Origin: Basidiobolus meristosporus CBS 931.73
Taxonomy: Eukaryota; Basidiobolomycota; Basidiobolomycetes; Basidiobolales; Basidiobolaceae
DNA: 64,000 nucleotides
Assembly: GCA_002104905.1 (NCBI GenBank)
Contig: MCFE01000123.1
Coordinates: 62,001-126,000, forward strand
Reading direction: 5' to 3'
The notes beneath the pieces were generated by a model. It worked only from the letters and a program-made list of their open reading frames with translations. It searched no databases and had not been told where the DNA came from. Positions 34,632-46,854 of this stretch are shown here, in pieces; position 1 is the stretch's first letter, and every line of letters begins with the position of its first letter. Made by a program: the position numbers and the translations under genes.

Positions 34632-34998
34632 TGTTACAAGTCTTTGTATAAGAGTTGTAGAGGAATAGGGAGTTTAGCTAGTATTGTATTCACTAAAACT
34701 TGAACTGATCTTTATTGAGGTTCCAGCAGCTCCTTATAAACATTTTGCCAGATCAATTGCTGACTAATTGTATTTCCTAATATAGGTTGTGGCTGATGAC
34801 TCATTTGATTGCATCATCATCACCCAATAAGAACCTACTTAATATATCTATTTCTGTCTAATTAGGATCTGCTGATTCATTTGCTGACTATGCTACTGAT
34901 TTGATAGATAATACTGATATACTGATAACCTAAGCATATACTAATTGATTTGACTAAAAACTGATCTAACTTAAACATTCAAGTGGTAGATCATAACA
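34632..34998 (-). mobile_element. Gypsy solo LTR in the pol of A-IV, TSD GTAA
   Basis: Reverse-orientation solo LTR flanked by perfect GTAA (34628-34631 and 34999-35002). It splits the conserved QMDVKTAFLNE stretch of RT. Confidence 0.9.
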
Positions 34999-35013
34999 GT
35001 AAACACTGCATTT

Positions 35014-36230
35014 TTGAATGAAGAACCTGATGAGGATCTGTATATGGACCAGCCTAATGGGCTTATTGAACAACATAACCCCCATTTGGTCTGCAAGCTT
35101 AAAAAGTCACTATATGGTCTCAAGCAATCACCAAGAGCCTGGAATTGCCAGATAGATTCTTATTTGGAATCTCTGAGTTTCAAAAGAAGTAATACTTACT
35201 ATAGTATATATAAGCAGCCAGATAGTTCAAGTCCACTTCTATTAGCTCTATATGCGGATGATCTTATTATAGCTGCCAATAGCCTAGCAACATTGGAACA
35301 GACTAAATCCAGCCTATCTAAGGAGTTCAAGATGTCCAATCTAGGAGAACCCAGTTACTACTTGGGGATTAAATTCTCCATAGACAGAAGTACCCAGACT
35401 ATCACCCTATGCCAGTCCAAGTATATTCAAGATATACTAAAGTAGTACCAAATGAAAGTCTGTAAACTGGCAGCTACCCCAATGGAGACAAACCTTAACT
35501 TAGTCAAAACTCAACCAAATCTAGGGAGCTTGGTGCCATCTGAAAGCCCTGACTTTCCTTATCAATCTATGGTTGACAGTTTGATGCATATCATGCTTGA
35601 AACACATCCAGATAGCTCATATTCAGTGAGAGTTGTCAGCCAACATAATCAGAACTATGGATCTGACCATACTGCTGCAGTTAAGCGGGTTTTTAGATAT
35701 CTAAAAGGAACTGCTGATATCTGCTTAAGATACACTTACAAGGACTCAGAGCAGGATCTTTTGGGATATTCTGATGCTTATTGGGGACAAAATTTGGAAG
35801 ACTGAAGATCCACCACAGGATACACCTTTCTTTACCGTAAAGGAGCAATTTCATGAAATTCAAGTGAGCAACCAACCATAACACTATCTTCCACAGAGGC
35901 AGAGTACATGGCAGCCTGTGAGGCTACAACAGTAGCAATGCGGTTAAGAAAGCTTTTTGCAGACTTAGGCCTATGTCAAAAAATGCCTATTACTTTATTT
36001 CAAGATAAGTAAGGATGTTTACAATTAGGTAGAAATCCAACTTTTCATGCTAGAACCAAGCACATATATATTAAACATCATTTCATACATGAAGCCATAG
36101 AGAATAACTTAGTTAGCTTAGTTTACTGTCCTACAAATGATATGATTGCAGACATATTTACCAAACTATTAGCTAGAGACAAGTTTGAATATCTTAGGTC
36201 AAAATTAGGACTAGTCAGTATGAACATTTA
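35014..36230 (+). pseudogene. RT and RNase H remnants of element A-IV
   Basis: Frames 35014-35445 and 35452-35805 hold RT (KLKKSLYGLKQSPRAW; the YVDD box reads YADDLIIA), followed by connection and RNase H sequence. Stops at 35446 and beyond 35803 break the reading. The terminal TKHI-type RNase H end is still visible near 36055. Confidence 0.75.
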
Positions 36231-36745
36231 GCTGAGTGGGAGTGTTGTAAGAATTTGTATTTCCACCCAAATATTCTCCTAACTTTGTCATTTAGAACAT
36301 CACCTTCAAATCCTAGAGAATACTGACCAAATTCCTTGTCAGGATTCACTTAGAATATTTTCTCCAAAAAACCTGGTACCTAGAACATGAAAATTCTCAA
36401 AGTGGTCCGTACTGCCCCAAACTTTGCACACATGTTCTTGGGACCTTCTTTAGCCTATTCTACATGCTTGCTATGCCAAGACCAGGTAAAAGTATAAGTA
36501 CTACTTTTACATTCAATAAATCATTAAGTGAAAACCACATAATCAACTTGTCCTCCCAATCACTTCCAATATCTCTAAGACTCTTACAACACTATCTCCC
36601 TTGTCAAAGCACCGGTCTGATGAGTGTCCTCTCCTTTTGCAGTAGTAGCAACATAGGTTGGTATTGCTCTTGGAAGATCTTGAGCATCTCCTTTATTGGT
36701 TATCATTGCTTATCAAAGCATTTTCTTCTTCCTTCTTCTTGGTGC

Positions 36746-37815
36746 TGTGGTGGTGTATACGTCCAAGGGAGAGATACATCCAACACTTCTCAAGTGCTTT
36801 GTGTGTGGGGTGTTCACTGGGTGCAATAACCTCTGGCAAATCTTGCTAGGAATACTTGGGTTCTGTCTCTAATCTAATGTGAAGGGGAATAAAGCCACAA
36901 GCTTGTCAAGAGAAAACTATTGAGCTACAATCACCAACTTAGTTGGCATCTTAGTAAAAGTATGTGCTGGGTTCAGCATTATTTGAGATGACAATGTACT
37001 AAAGCTTCCAAAGTCAAAACAACTGTAAACTCCACCAGCAGGGACTTGATAAGAATGCAGCTGAGGTCAATAGTTACAAAGACAGAAAAGTATCTCTGCC
37101 TGTACAAGAAAAAACTTGGGAAAGAATCAAATACAACAAAAGATACCTACTCTGAGTTTTCCTCACAAGTAGTGCCTCTACGGTCAGTTGGCTGTCAGCG
37201 TAGTTTCCTGGGAGTGTCCTGTGGTCCAGGGTTGGAAGTTCAGGTAGCAGCAGGTAGCAGTGATTACACTAATCAGCAAGTTGGTATATTGATAAAAGGG
37301 AAGATCATTTACTGTTGAGAGACTGCCTCCCTTATATACTTCTCTCACTGGTAAAGTGATTACTAATCTTGGTGTTCCAGAAGGCTCTGGAGATCAACAG
37401 AAATCTTAATGACATCAGAGTGAGCTAAGAGTATTCTAGGTAGGTGCCAGAAGGTTCTAAGAGGCACAGCACATCCAATCAATCAGGAATTAGTATTATG
37501 AAACCTGTGTAACATAGCAATACCTTATATGGTATGAAAATTGTAGGGAAGGTGACATGGGTTGATCATGTGTCACAGGTACTGGTACAGGTACTTGCCT
37601 AATATAGAAGCACTTACAGCTAGTAATCTTACATCAAGTGAGGGATAACTTATGCAATAAGGTAAGCAGGTGTGATAGTCAACCAACTTATGGGATAGTA
37701 CTGATCAGGTAAGACAAATGGGATAAAACTAAAATAAGTTTAGTAGAGATATAGGGAAGTAGAAAATATGGGAATGTGCGTATATGTCAGTTGGTGTCAC
37801 TGTGACCCCACTAAA
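36746..37815 (-). mobile_element. Family-C solo LTR in the gag of A-III, TSD GTGC
   Basis: 1070 bp. GTGC flanks both sides (36742-36745 and 37816-37819), giving a 4-bp duplication for family C. The gag of A-III continues on both sides. Confidence 0.85.
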
Positions 37816-37859
37816 GTGCTTGACTTTCTTAATTCTTCATCCAGCAACCTTTGCTATGA

Positions 37860-38797
37860 CATCATGTAGATATCTATCCCAGGAAAAGACAGGTGGCTTC
37901 ATTGAGGATGACTGAGAGAGCACTTTGTTCTCCAAACTTACAGTGGTTAGCTAAAAAGTTTCAGGGAATTTTTTAGCTCAAGTGGGGGGTGGATGTGGTA
38001 GGGTAAACATACCCCCCATAGACAAGTTTACTCATGTAGTCATTATGATATACTTATCCATATATTATCTTACCAGTATTATCCCATTCTTCTTTTGCCC
38101 ATATTATCAGTATTATCCCCATATGATGTTTACCCTGATTAGTTCTTAGCATTAGTTATCCCAGATGTTACTCAGCTTTGGGATCAGTGTATGTAACTAC
38201 ATAAGGCAAGTACCCGCGTCAGTACCCGTGACACATGACCTAAGTCTGTGTTACCATTCCTACCATTTCAATACCATATATGGTATTTCTATGTTGCACT
38301 GGTTTCAGACTACTGATTCCTGATTGGTTGAATGTGCTGTGCCTTTTAGAACCTTCCAGGACATTCTTGGCATATTTTTAGCTTATAGTGATGTCATCAA
38401 GAATTCCACTGATACCTAGAATCTTCTAGAACTTTGTCATTAGTAACCACTTGGCAATCAGGAAGAGTATTTAAGGGAAAGCAATCCCTCATCAATAAAT
38501 CATCCCTTCTATCAGTAACACTTCTAACTCATTGATTAGCAGTTGATCACTGCACCTGCCTTCAACAGTACATCTCAGACCTGCCATCAAGGAGCTTTTC
38601 AGGGTAGTGCACAAGGCACACAGAGGCCTTTGGAGACACTTGGAGCACCTAGGAAGCTAGAGAAGCAGGAGCTTTTACCATAGTGACATATTGACAAAGA
38701 TACCAGCAGTTTAGACACAGAGGTTATTGCACCCATCAGACACCTCACACACCTTGAGTTGTGTAGCTTCTCTCAGGAGTACCTCTACACCACCACA
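37860..38797 (+). mobile_element. Truncated family-C element: 3' internal end plus LTR
   Basis: About 135 bp of unrecognised internal sequence ends in the purine run AGTGGGGGGTGGA, followed by an ~804 bp LTR (37994-38797, TGTGGTAGGG...CACCACCACA). The purine run gives the orientation. A TATTTAAG box and CAATAAATCA lie near 38470-38500. The 5' part of the element is missing. Confidence 0.65.
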
Positions 38798-39562
38798 CTG
38801 CATGGCAATTCTGTTAACTAGATTTTTCATTTCTTCTCCTGGCAGCATCTTTGCAGCAAAGAATGTTTGTCTCAGATAGCTATTCTTGGCAGCTTAGCAT
38901 CACTGGTAGGTGTCTTCTAATACCTTCCAGACATTCTTTGCCATTTTTGCTGTTGAGCATTGAATTAGCAATTTGTCTTTAACTTTAAGGCAAATGCAGT
39001 TATAGGTACTTAATTATTTCTTCTGTGATTTCAAGGCTTCCTCTCCCATGCTTTTATGAGGGCATTCTTCTCCCATGACAATATTCCAAAGGCCTCTTTC
39101 TTATAGCAGTGTCTTTATCTTTAACTTTAACACTTGGTAGTTGGATCCGTCCAGCTTTTCAGCAGAGGGAAAAATTCCAGTAATAGCAGTAGTAGATGTT
39201 ACAGAGAGTGACAGCTTGGGGCCCATAACCTGTTGTGATAGTCTTGGAGATATTGGAAGCAATTGGGAGGACAAGTAGACTATGTGGTTCTCACTTAATG
39301 ATTTATTGAATGTAAAAGTAGTATTTATACTTTTGCATGATCTTGGCATTGCAAGCACATAGAATTGGCTCAGGAAGGTCCCAAGAGCATGTGTGCAAGG
39401 CTGAGAACTTTTTGGACAACTTTGAGAATTTTCATGTTCTGGGTAAATATTCTAGGCAAATCCCAGCTGGGAATTTGGTCAGTATTCTCTAAAGTCTGTG
39501 GGTAATGAGCTAAGTGCCTACATTTGGTGAATATATAAGTGGAGTTACAAACTTTTACAACA

Positions 39563-40996
39563 CCCAGCACATTGATGGATGACCAGCAAATGTCCATCAT
39601 CACATCAGCACCACCTATATTAGCATGTATTTCATCAGCTTATACCAAAGCATTATTGAGGCAATTAGGTGCTGTGGCTAATAGCATAGATGCAATGGCC
39701 TAGAGATACCAGGAAATAGTCCAGAAGCCAGATGAGCAGATCATACATGTAGAGCAATCAATATCCCAGGTAGAGAATGCAGTATCTAGTCTGCAAAGAA
39801 GGAATCCAAGTAGTTCATTATCACAGACAAAATCTGAGCCATTTCCCAATGTAGCATCAGTGGAATTTTGTACAGTATTTGAAGCACAAGGACAGTGCCC
39901 ATAGATAAAGCTCACAGAACAACATATGACAGCCTGGGGGAGAGACTGCAGTATTTATACCAAATGCTAAAAAGCAAAAGACATTGTGAAGCTGTTCAGT
40001 GCAATGGTACACCATAGCCTAATATTCAAGATGCCATAAGAAGTTTAGCATGCCATCACCTTAAGGTCTGCATAGAATGGGACCACCAGTGACTCAAGGC
40101 AAAGCAGAATGTGCTTAGTCTGCTCCATGAGTGTTATCCTGGATCCAAACAGGCCAAAGGATTTTAGGCTAGCATTGGCATGCTAAGAGAGTATCTTAAG
40201 AATAGCAGAAACTATCAAAGGCAGAACAACAAGGGCACCATGGCCAAAAAGCAGCAGCTTCCTCAGGATTCTATCACAAGCAAGGCTGAATGCTTAATGC
40301 AAGCAACAAATAAACATCAGGTAGCTGGAAGAGTTCTGGCAAGGGACAAGCAGGCAGAAACAGATACACCAGTGCAGTATACATCCAGGGTAAAGTGAAG
40401 TTAATAATAGGTGCACCAAGAAGTTGCATCACCTCTTCAAGTGCAGTGCTCAAGAAAATGCACTTGAATATTGCAAGCATTTATTGCCAGTACTGGCAGC
40501 TGAGGTGCTAGACCTTATAGTGCTGGCCAAAAACCTGGATGTTTGGGAACCCTTGAGTGAAGAATGGCATAGAGCTCTAGAATTACTGCAAAAGTCATGG
40601 AAAAAGGGCATTACAGCCAAAGCACTCATTGAATGGTGGATTTTTATGGAGTTACTTGTTGAATGTGCAAATGGGCTTAGTATTAGTGTTGGGTATAGGG
40701 ACTTGTATAGGTCAGTGCAGTGAGCAAATATGGTACAACTAAAGGCTCAGCAGTAATAAGCCTACTTGTAGGCATGAAAAGTAAGAGCATCAGTTGAGTC
40801 AGGAAGTAAGAAGTGTGAACAAGTAGCAACAGCCAATCAATGTACACAAATGTAGGAGGTGATTGAGTGTCTGGGATCAGAAAGTGAGATAAATGGCAGA
40901 GAACTAATGAAAAGCCAACTATGTATTGCTTTGATGAAAATTTTGACCAAGTTATTTATGCAATCTGAGATGTAAATTTTTTTTGATGGTCTTTTT
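39563..40996 (+). pseudogene. Degenerate coding-like tract, unknown element
   Basis: From ATG at 39574 the plus strand can be read for long stretches with few stops (first TAG after about 43 codons). A clear 99-codon frame occurs at 40424-40723. The composition (Gln/Ser/Lys, CPY-free) resembles a decayed gag or capsid-like protein, but I recognise no motif. It has no CpG-rich segment and is bounded on both sides by family-A LTRs. Confidence 0.35.
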
Positions 40997-41383
40997 TGTT
41001 GTAAGAGTCTTGGAGATATTGGAAGTGATTGGGAGAACATGTAGATTATGTGGTTTTCACTTAATGATTTATTGAATGTAAAAGTAGTATTGAAACTTTT
41101 ACATGATCTTGGCATAACAAACATGTAGAATAGGCCTAGGAAGGTCCCAAGAACATGTGTGCAAAGTTTGGGCTGTTTGGACAACCTTGAAAATTTTCAT
41201 CTTCTGGGTAAATATTCTAAGTAGATCCCACCAAGGAATCTTGTCAGTATTCTCTAGCACTTGAAGGTAGTAATCTAAGTGACCAAGTTGGGTGAGTATT
41301 TAGGGGAATTACAAATTGTTACAACACTCCTACTCAGCTAAATGTTTATACTGACTAGTCCTAATTTTGACCTAAGATATACA

Positions 41384-41731
41384 TGTTGTAACAATTTGTA
41401 TTTCCACCTAAATATTCACCTAACTTAGTCACTTAGATCATCACCTTCAAATCCTACAGAATATTGACCAAATTCCTTGTCAGGACTTACTTAGAATATT
41501 TCCACTAAAATACTAGGTGCCCAGAACATGAAAATTCTCAAAGTTGTCCAAACAGCCCCAAACTTGCACACATGTTCTTGGGACCTTCCTAAGCCCATTC
41601 TACATGTTTTTTATGCCAAGACCATGTAAAAGTATAAATACTACTTTGACATTCAATAAATCATTAAGTGAAAACCACATAATCTACTTGTTCTCCAAAT
41701 CACTTCCAATATCTCCAAGACTCTTACAACA
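41384..41731 (+). mobile_element. Family-A solo LTR inside A-V, perfect TSD ATACA
   Basis: A 348 bp LTR in opposite orientation to its host, flanked by ATACA at 41379-41383 and 41732-41736. Removing it and one ATACA restores the pol reading CTAAGATATACAAACTTGTC. Confidence 0.93.
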
Positions 41732-42407
41732 ATACAAACTTGTCTCCAGCTAATGGTTTGGTGAGTATGTCTGCAATTATTTCATCTGAAGGACAGTACA
41801 ATAAGCTTACTAAGTTGTTCTCTATAGCTTCATATATGGAGTGATGTCTAATATCTATGTGCTTAGTTCTAGCATGAAAAGCTGGATTTCTACCTAATTG
41901 TATACATCCTTGATTATCTTACAATAAAGTAATAGGGATTATTTGACATAGGCCTAAATCTGTAAAAAGCTTTCTTAACCACATTGCTTCTTTTGTAGCT
42001 TCACAGGCAGCCATGTACTCTGTCTCTGTGGTGGAAAGCCCTATGTTTGGTTGCTTTCTTGAGTTTCATGAAGCTTCTCCTTTATAGTGAAGAAAGGTGT
42101 ATTCTGTGGTGGATCTTCTGTTTTCCAAATTTTGTCCCCAATCAGCATCAGAGTATCCCACAAGAGTCTACTCTGAGTCCTTATAAGTGTATCTTAAGCA
42201 GATATCAGCAGTTCCTTTTAGGTATCAAAAAATCCACTTATCTGCTGCAATATGATCAGATCCATAGTTCTGATTTTGCTGGCTGACAACCCCCACTGAA
42301 TACAGGATATCTGGACATATTCCAAGCATGATATACATCCAACTGCCAACCATAGATTGATAAGGAAAGTCAGGGCATTCAGATGGCACCAAGCTCTCTT
42401 GATTTGG

Positions 42408-42905
42408 TTAAGTCTTGACCAAGTTAAGGTTTACCTCCATTGGGGTCGCTGCTGGTTTACAGTCTTCTATTTGATACTTCTTTAGTATATCTTGAATATA
42501 CTTGGACTGGCTTAGGGTGATAGTCTGGGTACTACCGTCTATGGAGAACTTAATCCCTAAGTAGTAACTGAGTTCTCCTAGAATGGGCATCTTGAACTCA
42601 TTAGATAGACTGGATCTAGTCTCAAACAATGCTGCTAGGTCATTGGCAGCTATGATAAGCTCATCCACATATAGAGCTAATAGAACTGGACTTGCTCTGT
42701 CTGCCTTATAGTATATACTATAGTCAGCATTACTCCTTTTGAAACTCACAGACTCCAAATAAGAATCTATCTTGCAGTTCCAGGCTCTTGGTGATTCTTT
42801 GAAACCATATAGAGATTTTAAGCTTGCAGACCAAATGGGGTTATCTTGGTCAACAAACCCATCAGGCTGGTTCATATACATGTCCTTATCAAAGACTCCA
42901 TTCAA
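42408..42905 (-). pseudogene. RT remnant of A-V
   Basis: 165 codons open with NGVFDKDMYMNQPDGF, YGFKESPRAW and LYVDELIIA (YVDD changed to YVDE). Continues the RT part begun at 42921-43154. Confidence 0.75.
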
Positions 42906-43365
42906 GAATGCAGTTTTTACCTACATTTGATGAATAAAAAACTTATATTTGGCGGCAAAAGCCAATATTAATGTGATGGAGTTAAACTTGGCTACCAGTG
43001 CAAAGGTCTTAGTATAGTCAAGTCCTTTTGTTTGAGAGTATCCTTTGGCCACAAGTCTTACTTTGTAACTCTCCATTATACCATCAGCCTTATACTTTGT
43101 CTTGAAGACCCATCTGATTTCCAAGCAGTTTCTTGGCATATGCTGTACACCCAAATACTTTTAGGTGTTCTGCACTTGGTCTGCATCCATACCATGCTTC
43201 AAATGGAGTAGAACCACAAAGTATTCTGTTATGACTCCTATTTTTAAGGTATACACCTGTGGCAACTGATTTTGCCCAAAAACCATTGGATAATTTTTGA
43301 TCATGGATCATAGATCTTGCCATATTGATTATTTATCTGTTAGCATGTTCTGCTACTCCATTTTA

Positions 43366-44663
43366 CTATGAGGAGAATGGTACAATAGTCTCTTGCTTTA
43401 TCCCATGAATTTTGCAGAAGTGGATGAAGAGCTTTGAGGAATATTCTTCACCTTTGACAGAGCATATTTTCTTTATTTTTTCACCAGTTTCTCTCTCCAC
43501 CATGGCTTTAAACTCCCTGAACTTAGACAGAGCTTCTTCCTTTCTCTTTATGAAGAAGACCCAAATGTATTTTGTATAATCATCAATAAAAGAGTTTAAA
43601 TACTTTACCCTGCCCCAGGATAAATTTTGCAAAGATCCACACAGATATGAGTGAGTTAGATCTAATTTTTTCTTAGTTCTCATTACCCCAGAGCTCTTGA
43701 ACAGTTGACTGGCTTGTTTCCCATATATGCAGGTTTCACAGTGCTCCAAATTAGCTGGGGATCAATTTTTACTCCAGAAATTAGCTGATCTTTGATCATT
43801 TTACACAAGTTATCAAAATTAAAGTGCCCAAATCTCCTATGCCAAAGCATTGGTGTTTCTTTATTTAAGTTACCTATATTGGCTTCCAGATATGATGGAA
43901 TATAAGTCAACTTGTATAGATTTTGATCTCTGATACCCAAAGCAAGATGGGCACCATTTTGATCAGTGATCCTGCATCCAGAATTGTCAAAGCTGAAACT
44001 GAGTCCTTCTGCTGTGGCCTTGTTTACAGATAGTAGGTTCTTGGCTATTTCTGGTACATAGAGTACTTCCTTAAAGGTCAGTGTATAGCTTCCTTCACTA
44101 CTTCTAAGGTTTACTTGGATACTTCCTTCTCCCACTGCATCAAGTGTTCTATTGTCACCCATGAAAACCTTCCTATCTGGAATTTCTTGGTATTGGGTAA
44201 AAAGTTCTTTTTGATGTGTAAAGTGTTGTGATGCTCCAGAGTCAATGTATAATGTCTGAGAATCCTTGTTTGTGGTCATATTTAGTGCAGATATGAATAG
44301 TCTATCTTCAGTTGTTGCAGCATTTCCAAATTCAGGCTTCTTTTGCTGATTATCTCTCTTTTTGAGACACCGGTCTAATGTGTGTCCTTTCCTTTTGCAG
44401 AAGTTACAAAGCAGGTTGCTTTTTTCTTTGAAAGGTCTTGGGTATCTTCTTTGTTGATTATCATTGCTTACCAAAGCATTTTCTTCTTCCTTCTTATTGG
44501 CACTTGATTTTCTTAGTTTTCCATCCAGAAGCCCTCCATATACGTAATTTAAGGTCAAATCTTCAGTTCTGGACTCTAGGGCTGATACAAGGCCCTGAAG
44601 CTTGTCTGTCAGGCTATGCAGGATGGTTACTATCACATCTTCTTCAGTAGTTGGTGTGCCCAC
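43366..44663 (-). pseudogene. Gag, protease and integrase remnant of A-V
   Basis: The frame 43683-44663 (326 codons) has the zinc knuckle CNFCKRKGHTLDRC, protease YIDSGASQHF and pre-integrase HRRFGHFNFDN. The frame 43366-43749 continues into the integrase core, where the usual S-D-x-G-G-E-Y reads SVKGEEY. The Asp is therefore lost. Confidence 0.8.
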
Positions 44664-44752
44664 AAATTCATCTCATCCACCAGCAGAGTAACTCTGTTAA
44701 TTAGATATTTCATTTCTTCTCCTGGCAGCATCTTTGTAGTAAGGAATTTTTG

Positions 44753-45241
44753 TCAAAGATACATTTTCTTAGCAGCTGAACATGACTGGTAGGTGTCTTC
44801 TAATGCCTTCCAGGCATCCTTTGCTGTTTTTGCTCTTGAGCATTGAATGAGCAATTTGTCCTTAACGTTTAGGCAAATGCAGTTAAAGGCACTATGTTCT
44901 TTCTTCTGGTACTTTAAGGCTTCCTCATCCACATTTTTATGAGGGCATTCTTCTCCCATGACAATATCCCAAAGGCCTCTTTCTTGTAGCAGCATCTTCA
45001 TCTTCACCTTCCGCACTTGGTAGTTAAATCCATCTAATTTTTCAGCAGAGGGAAAAATTCCAGTAATAGCAGTAGTAGACATTGCAAAGAGTGACAGCTT
45101 AGTGCTCATAGCCTGTTGTAAGAGTCTTGGAGATATTGGAAGTGATTGGGAGAACAAGTGGATTATGTGGTTTTCACTTAATGACTTATTGAATGTAAAA
45201 GTAGTATTTATACTTTTATATGGTCTTGGCATAACAAACAC
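44753..45241 (-). pseudogene. Gag start of A-V fused in frame to the LTR
   Basis: Contains MSTTAITGIFPSAEKLDGFN (gag start near 45080) and the following gag N-terminal domain. It ends before a frameshift near 44750. Confidence 0.7.
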
Positions 45242-45445
45242 ATATGATAGGTTAAAGAAGGTCCCAAGTACATGTGTGCAAAGTTTGGGGCTGTTTGGAC
45301 AACTTATCTAATTTTCATGTTCTGGGTAAATATTCTAAGTAAATCCCAACAAGGAATTTGGTCAGTATTCTCTAGGATTTGAAGGTAATGATATAAGTGA
45401 CAAAGTTAGGTGAATATTTAGGTGGAATTCCAAATTTTTGGAACA

Positions 45446-46205
45446 GAATATGCCACAAGATTCTTCACCCACCTCTGCAAAATTTGTGTCATAAAGGAAG
45501 AGGCCACTTCACCGCACTCTCCACAGTAAATCTGAATGTCAAAGCATGAATGTAGATCTACAATTGATATAGCTAGATCTTCATCTGTGAACAAACATTA
45601 TGCTACAATTCTTGGGTGGGATCATTTGCCATTGCTGTACATGTCTGAAATAGGAGATATAGTGGAATACTTTGTAGTTCTACTCCATTTGAGGTGCAGT
45701 ATGGATATGAGCCAAATGCAGGTCATCTAAGAATATTTGGGTTGCACAGAATATGCAAAAGCTGCCCAGAAATCTGCCACAATTTGGGTAAAAAGCAAGA
45801 AACCAGTATTTTTGAACAACTGCAATGAGAGTAAGATATAGAGACTTGGCAATACCAAAGCAAATAAGCTGATCAAGTCCAGGCATGTTCTGTTTGATTA
45901 AAAGTCAGGGAACTCACAAAAATTGTATCAGGCAACTACAAAAATTTAATCTACATCCATCACAGAGCATGTCAATGAAAATTTTCTCACTCCAATGGAC
46001 TCCACAACTGTTGTTCAGCCTGAATCAGTACCCAGAAATATCCCAGAAGTGATCATTCCAGTATCACAAGGCAGAAGATCCTACCAGATTAGCAACAGCC
46101 CAAGTTACTATATTGATGTGGGCACAGACTTAGCCTATGTCTATTCTGTCCCAGTAGATGAGCTCCAGGCAGTAATAAAGGCCCTAGAGGAGTGCTACAT
46201 GGTAA
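45446..46205 (+). mobile_element. Heavily decayed family-A pol on the plus strand
   Basis: Plus-strand remnants of the region between integrase and RT: CTPFE-like text near 45680, and the piece at 45995-46261 with ESVPRNIPEVIIPVS, which is nearly the same as in A-IV at 33060. It ends at the transition into the GC-richer gene block. Confidence 0.65.
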
Positions 46206-46854
46206 ACATGATCTGGAGGGAGGATATGGACACCATTTACTCAGTGTTATCATGGAAATGAGCAATCCTAGGCTTGTGGGTTCCATAAGGTAAGGAAAGA
46301 TGGGACACGTGCAATAGGGAAGATTTTTGACACAGCGGAGGTGTGCTACAGATACAACGTATACGTCTTGCCGAATGAGCAATTGGGTGCTGTACTGATG
46401 ATTTGCCAGAGTGGCCATGCGGGCATGGTTTTCCAATTTTGAAAATACTATTGAGTTTCCGGATTCTGCCCAGGTTAATGGTACGGTCATGCAACACATG
46501 GGCATAATAGAGCAGCCAACTACCGTTTCACCATCCATGCCACATATCTGATGATACGATTTCTCGGCTCATTTCCCAAACCCCTATCAACCGCATGGTT
46601 GCTGGAGCCACGTATCGCGTACCAATCCAATGACCCATGTCCACGGAAAGCGGAAAGATGGGGATTATGTGGTACCAGATGAGCTTGATCAAATCTTCGC
46701 TGCACTTGGCCCGTTTATCGTTGCCCTTGGTTTCTTCGCGCAAGACAAGGTGGGATAGGATCGCCGTGACACGTGAACATTCCACATCTCCGATGGGGCC
46801 CATAAATAGGCCTGACCGCCACCAGATGCCGCAACCTTGATTCTTTTCCGCACC
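46206..46854. promoter_or_regulatory. Border zone and promoter of the dehydrogenase gene
   Basis: CpG frequency and GC content rise abruptly here. A short coding-like stretch (about 46325-46440, plus strand) shows no recognisable family and is closed by stops. A TATA-like CATAAATAG at 46800-46808 lies ~46 bp before the ATG at 46855. Confidence 0.45.

Larger units (their letters stand above)
31084..36591 (+). mobile_element. Ty1/copia element A-IV; TSD CTGTC/CTATC
   Basis: A plus-strand family-A element inserted into the gag of A-III. The 5' LTR is 31084-31443, followed by primer-binding site GGTTATGAGCCC (31444-31455). Gag starts at 31474. Protease and integrase are partly deleted between 32300 and 32500. 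Integrase end and RT start are at 32642-33448, and RT to RNase H at 35014-36230. The polypurine tract is AGCTGAGTGGGAG and the 3' LTR is 36243-36591. Flanks CTGTC (31079-31083) and CTATC (36592-36596) fit a 5-bp duplication with one mutation. It is itself interrupted by a family-C LTR and a gypsy LTR. Confidence 0.9.
22606..39562 (-). mobile_element. Ty1/copia element A-III, host of most nested insertions
   Basis: A minus-strand family-A element spread over 17 kb by insertions. The 3' LTR starts at 22606, is split by the gypsy element (22637-27548) and ends near 27866. Pol decays through 27867-31083. Gag resumes at 36592, and the 5' LTR is 39233-39562, next to GGGGCCCATAACC (primer-binding site). 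Inside it lie element A-IV (31084-36591) and two family-C insertions (36746-37815 and 37860-38797). Every frame is broken. No target duplication could be matched at its outer ends. Confidence 0.8.
40997..45445 (-). mobile_element. Ty1/copia element A-V with an internal deletion
   Basis: LTRs at 40997-41326 and 45114-45445. Pol lies from 41327, with a solo LTR inserted at 41384-41731. RT is at 42408-43154. A deletion of several hundred bases joins RT directly to the integrase C-terminal region near 43120. Integrase, protease and gag continue to 45080. The primer-binding site is changed to GGCTATGAGC (45113-45104). No target duplication is seen at its outer ends. Confidence 0.85.

Noticed and set aside
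46237-46803. Overlapping ORFs between the transposon block and the dehydrogenase
   Set aside because: No frame has recognisable domains or plausible splice structure; left as border sequence.
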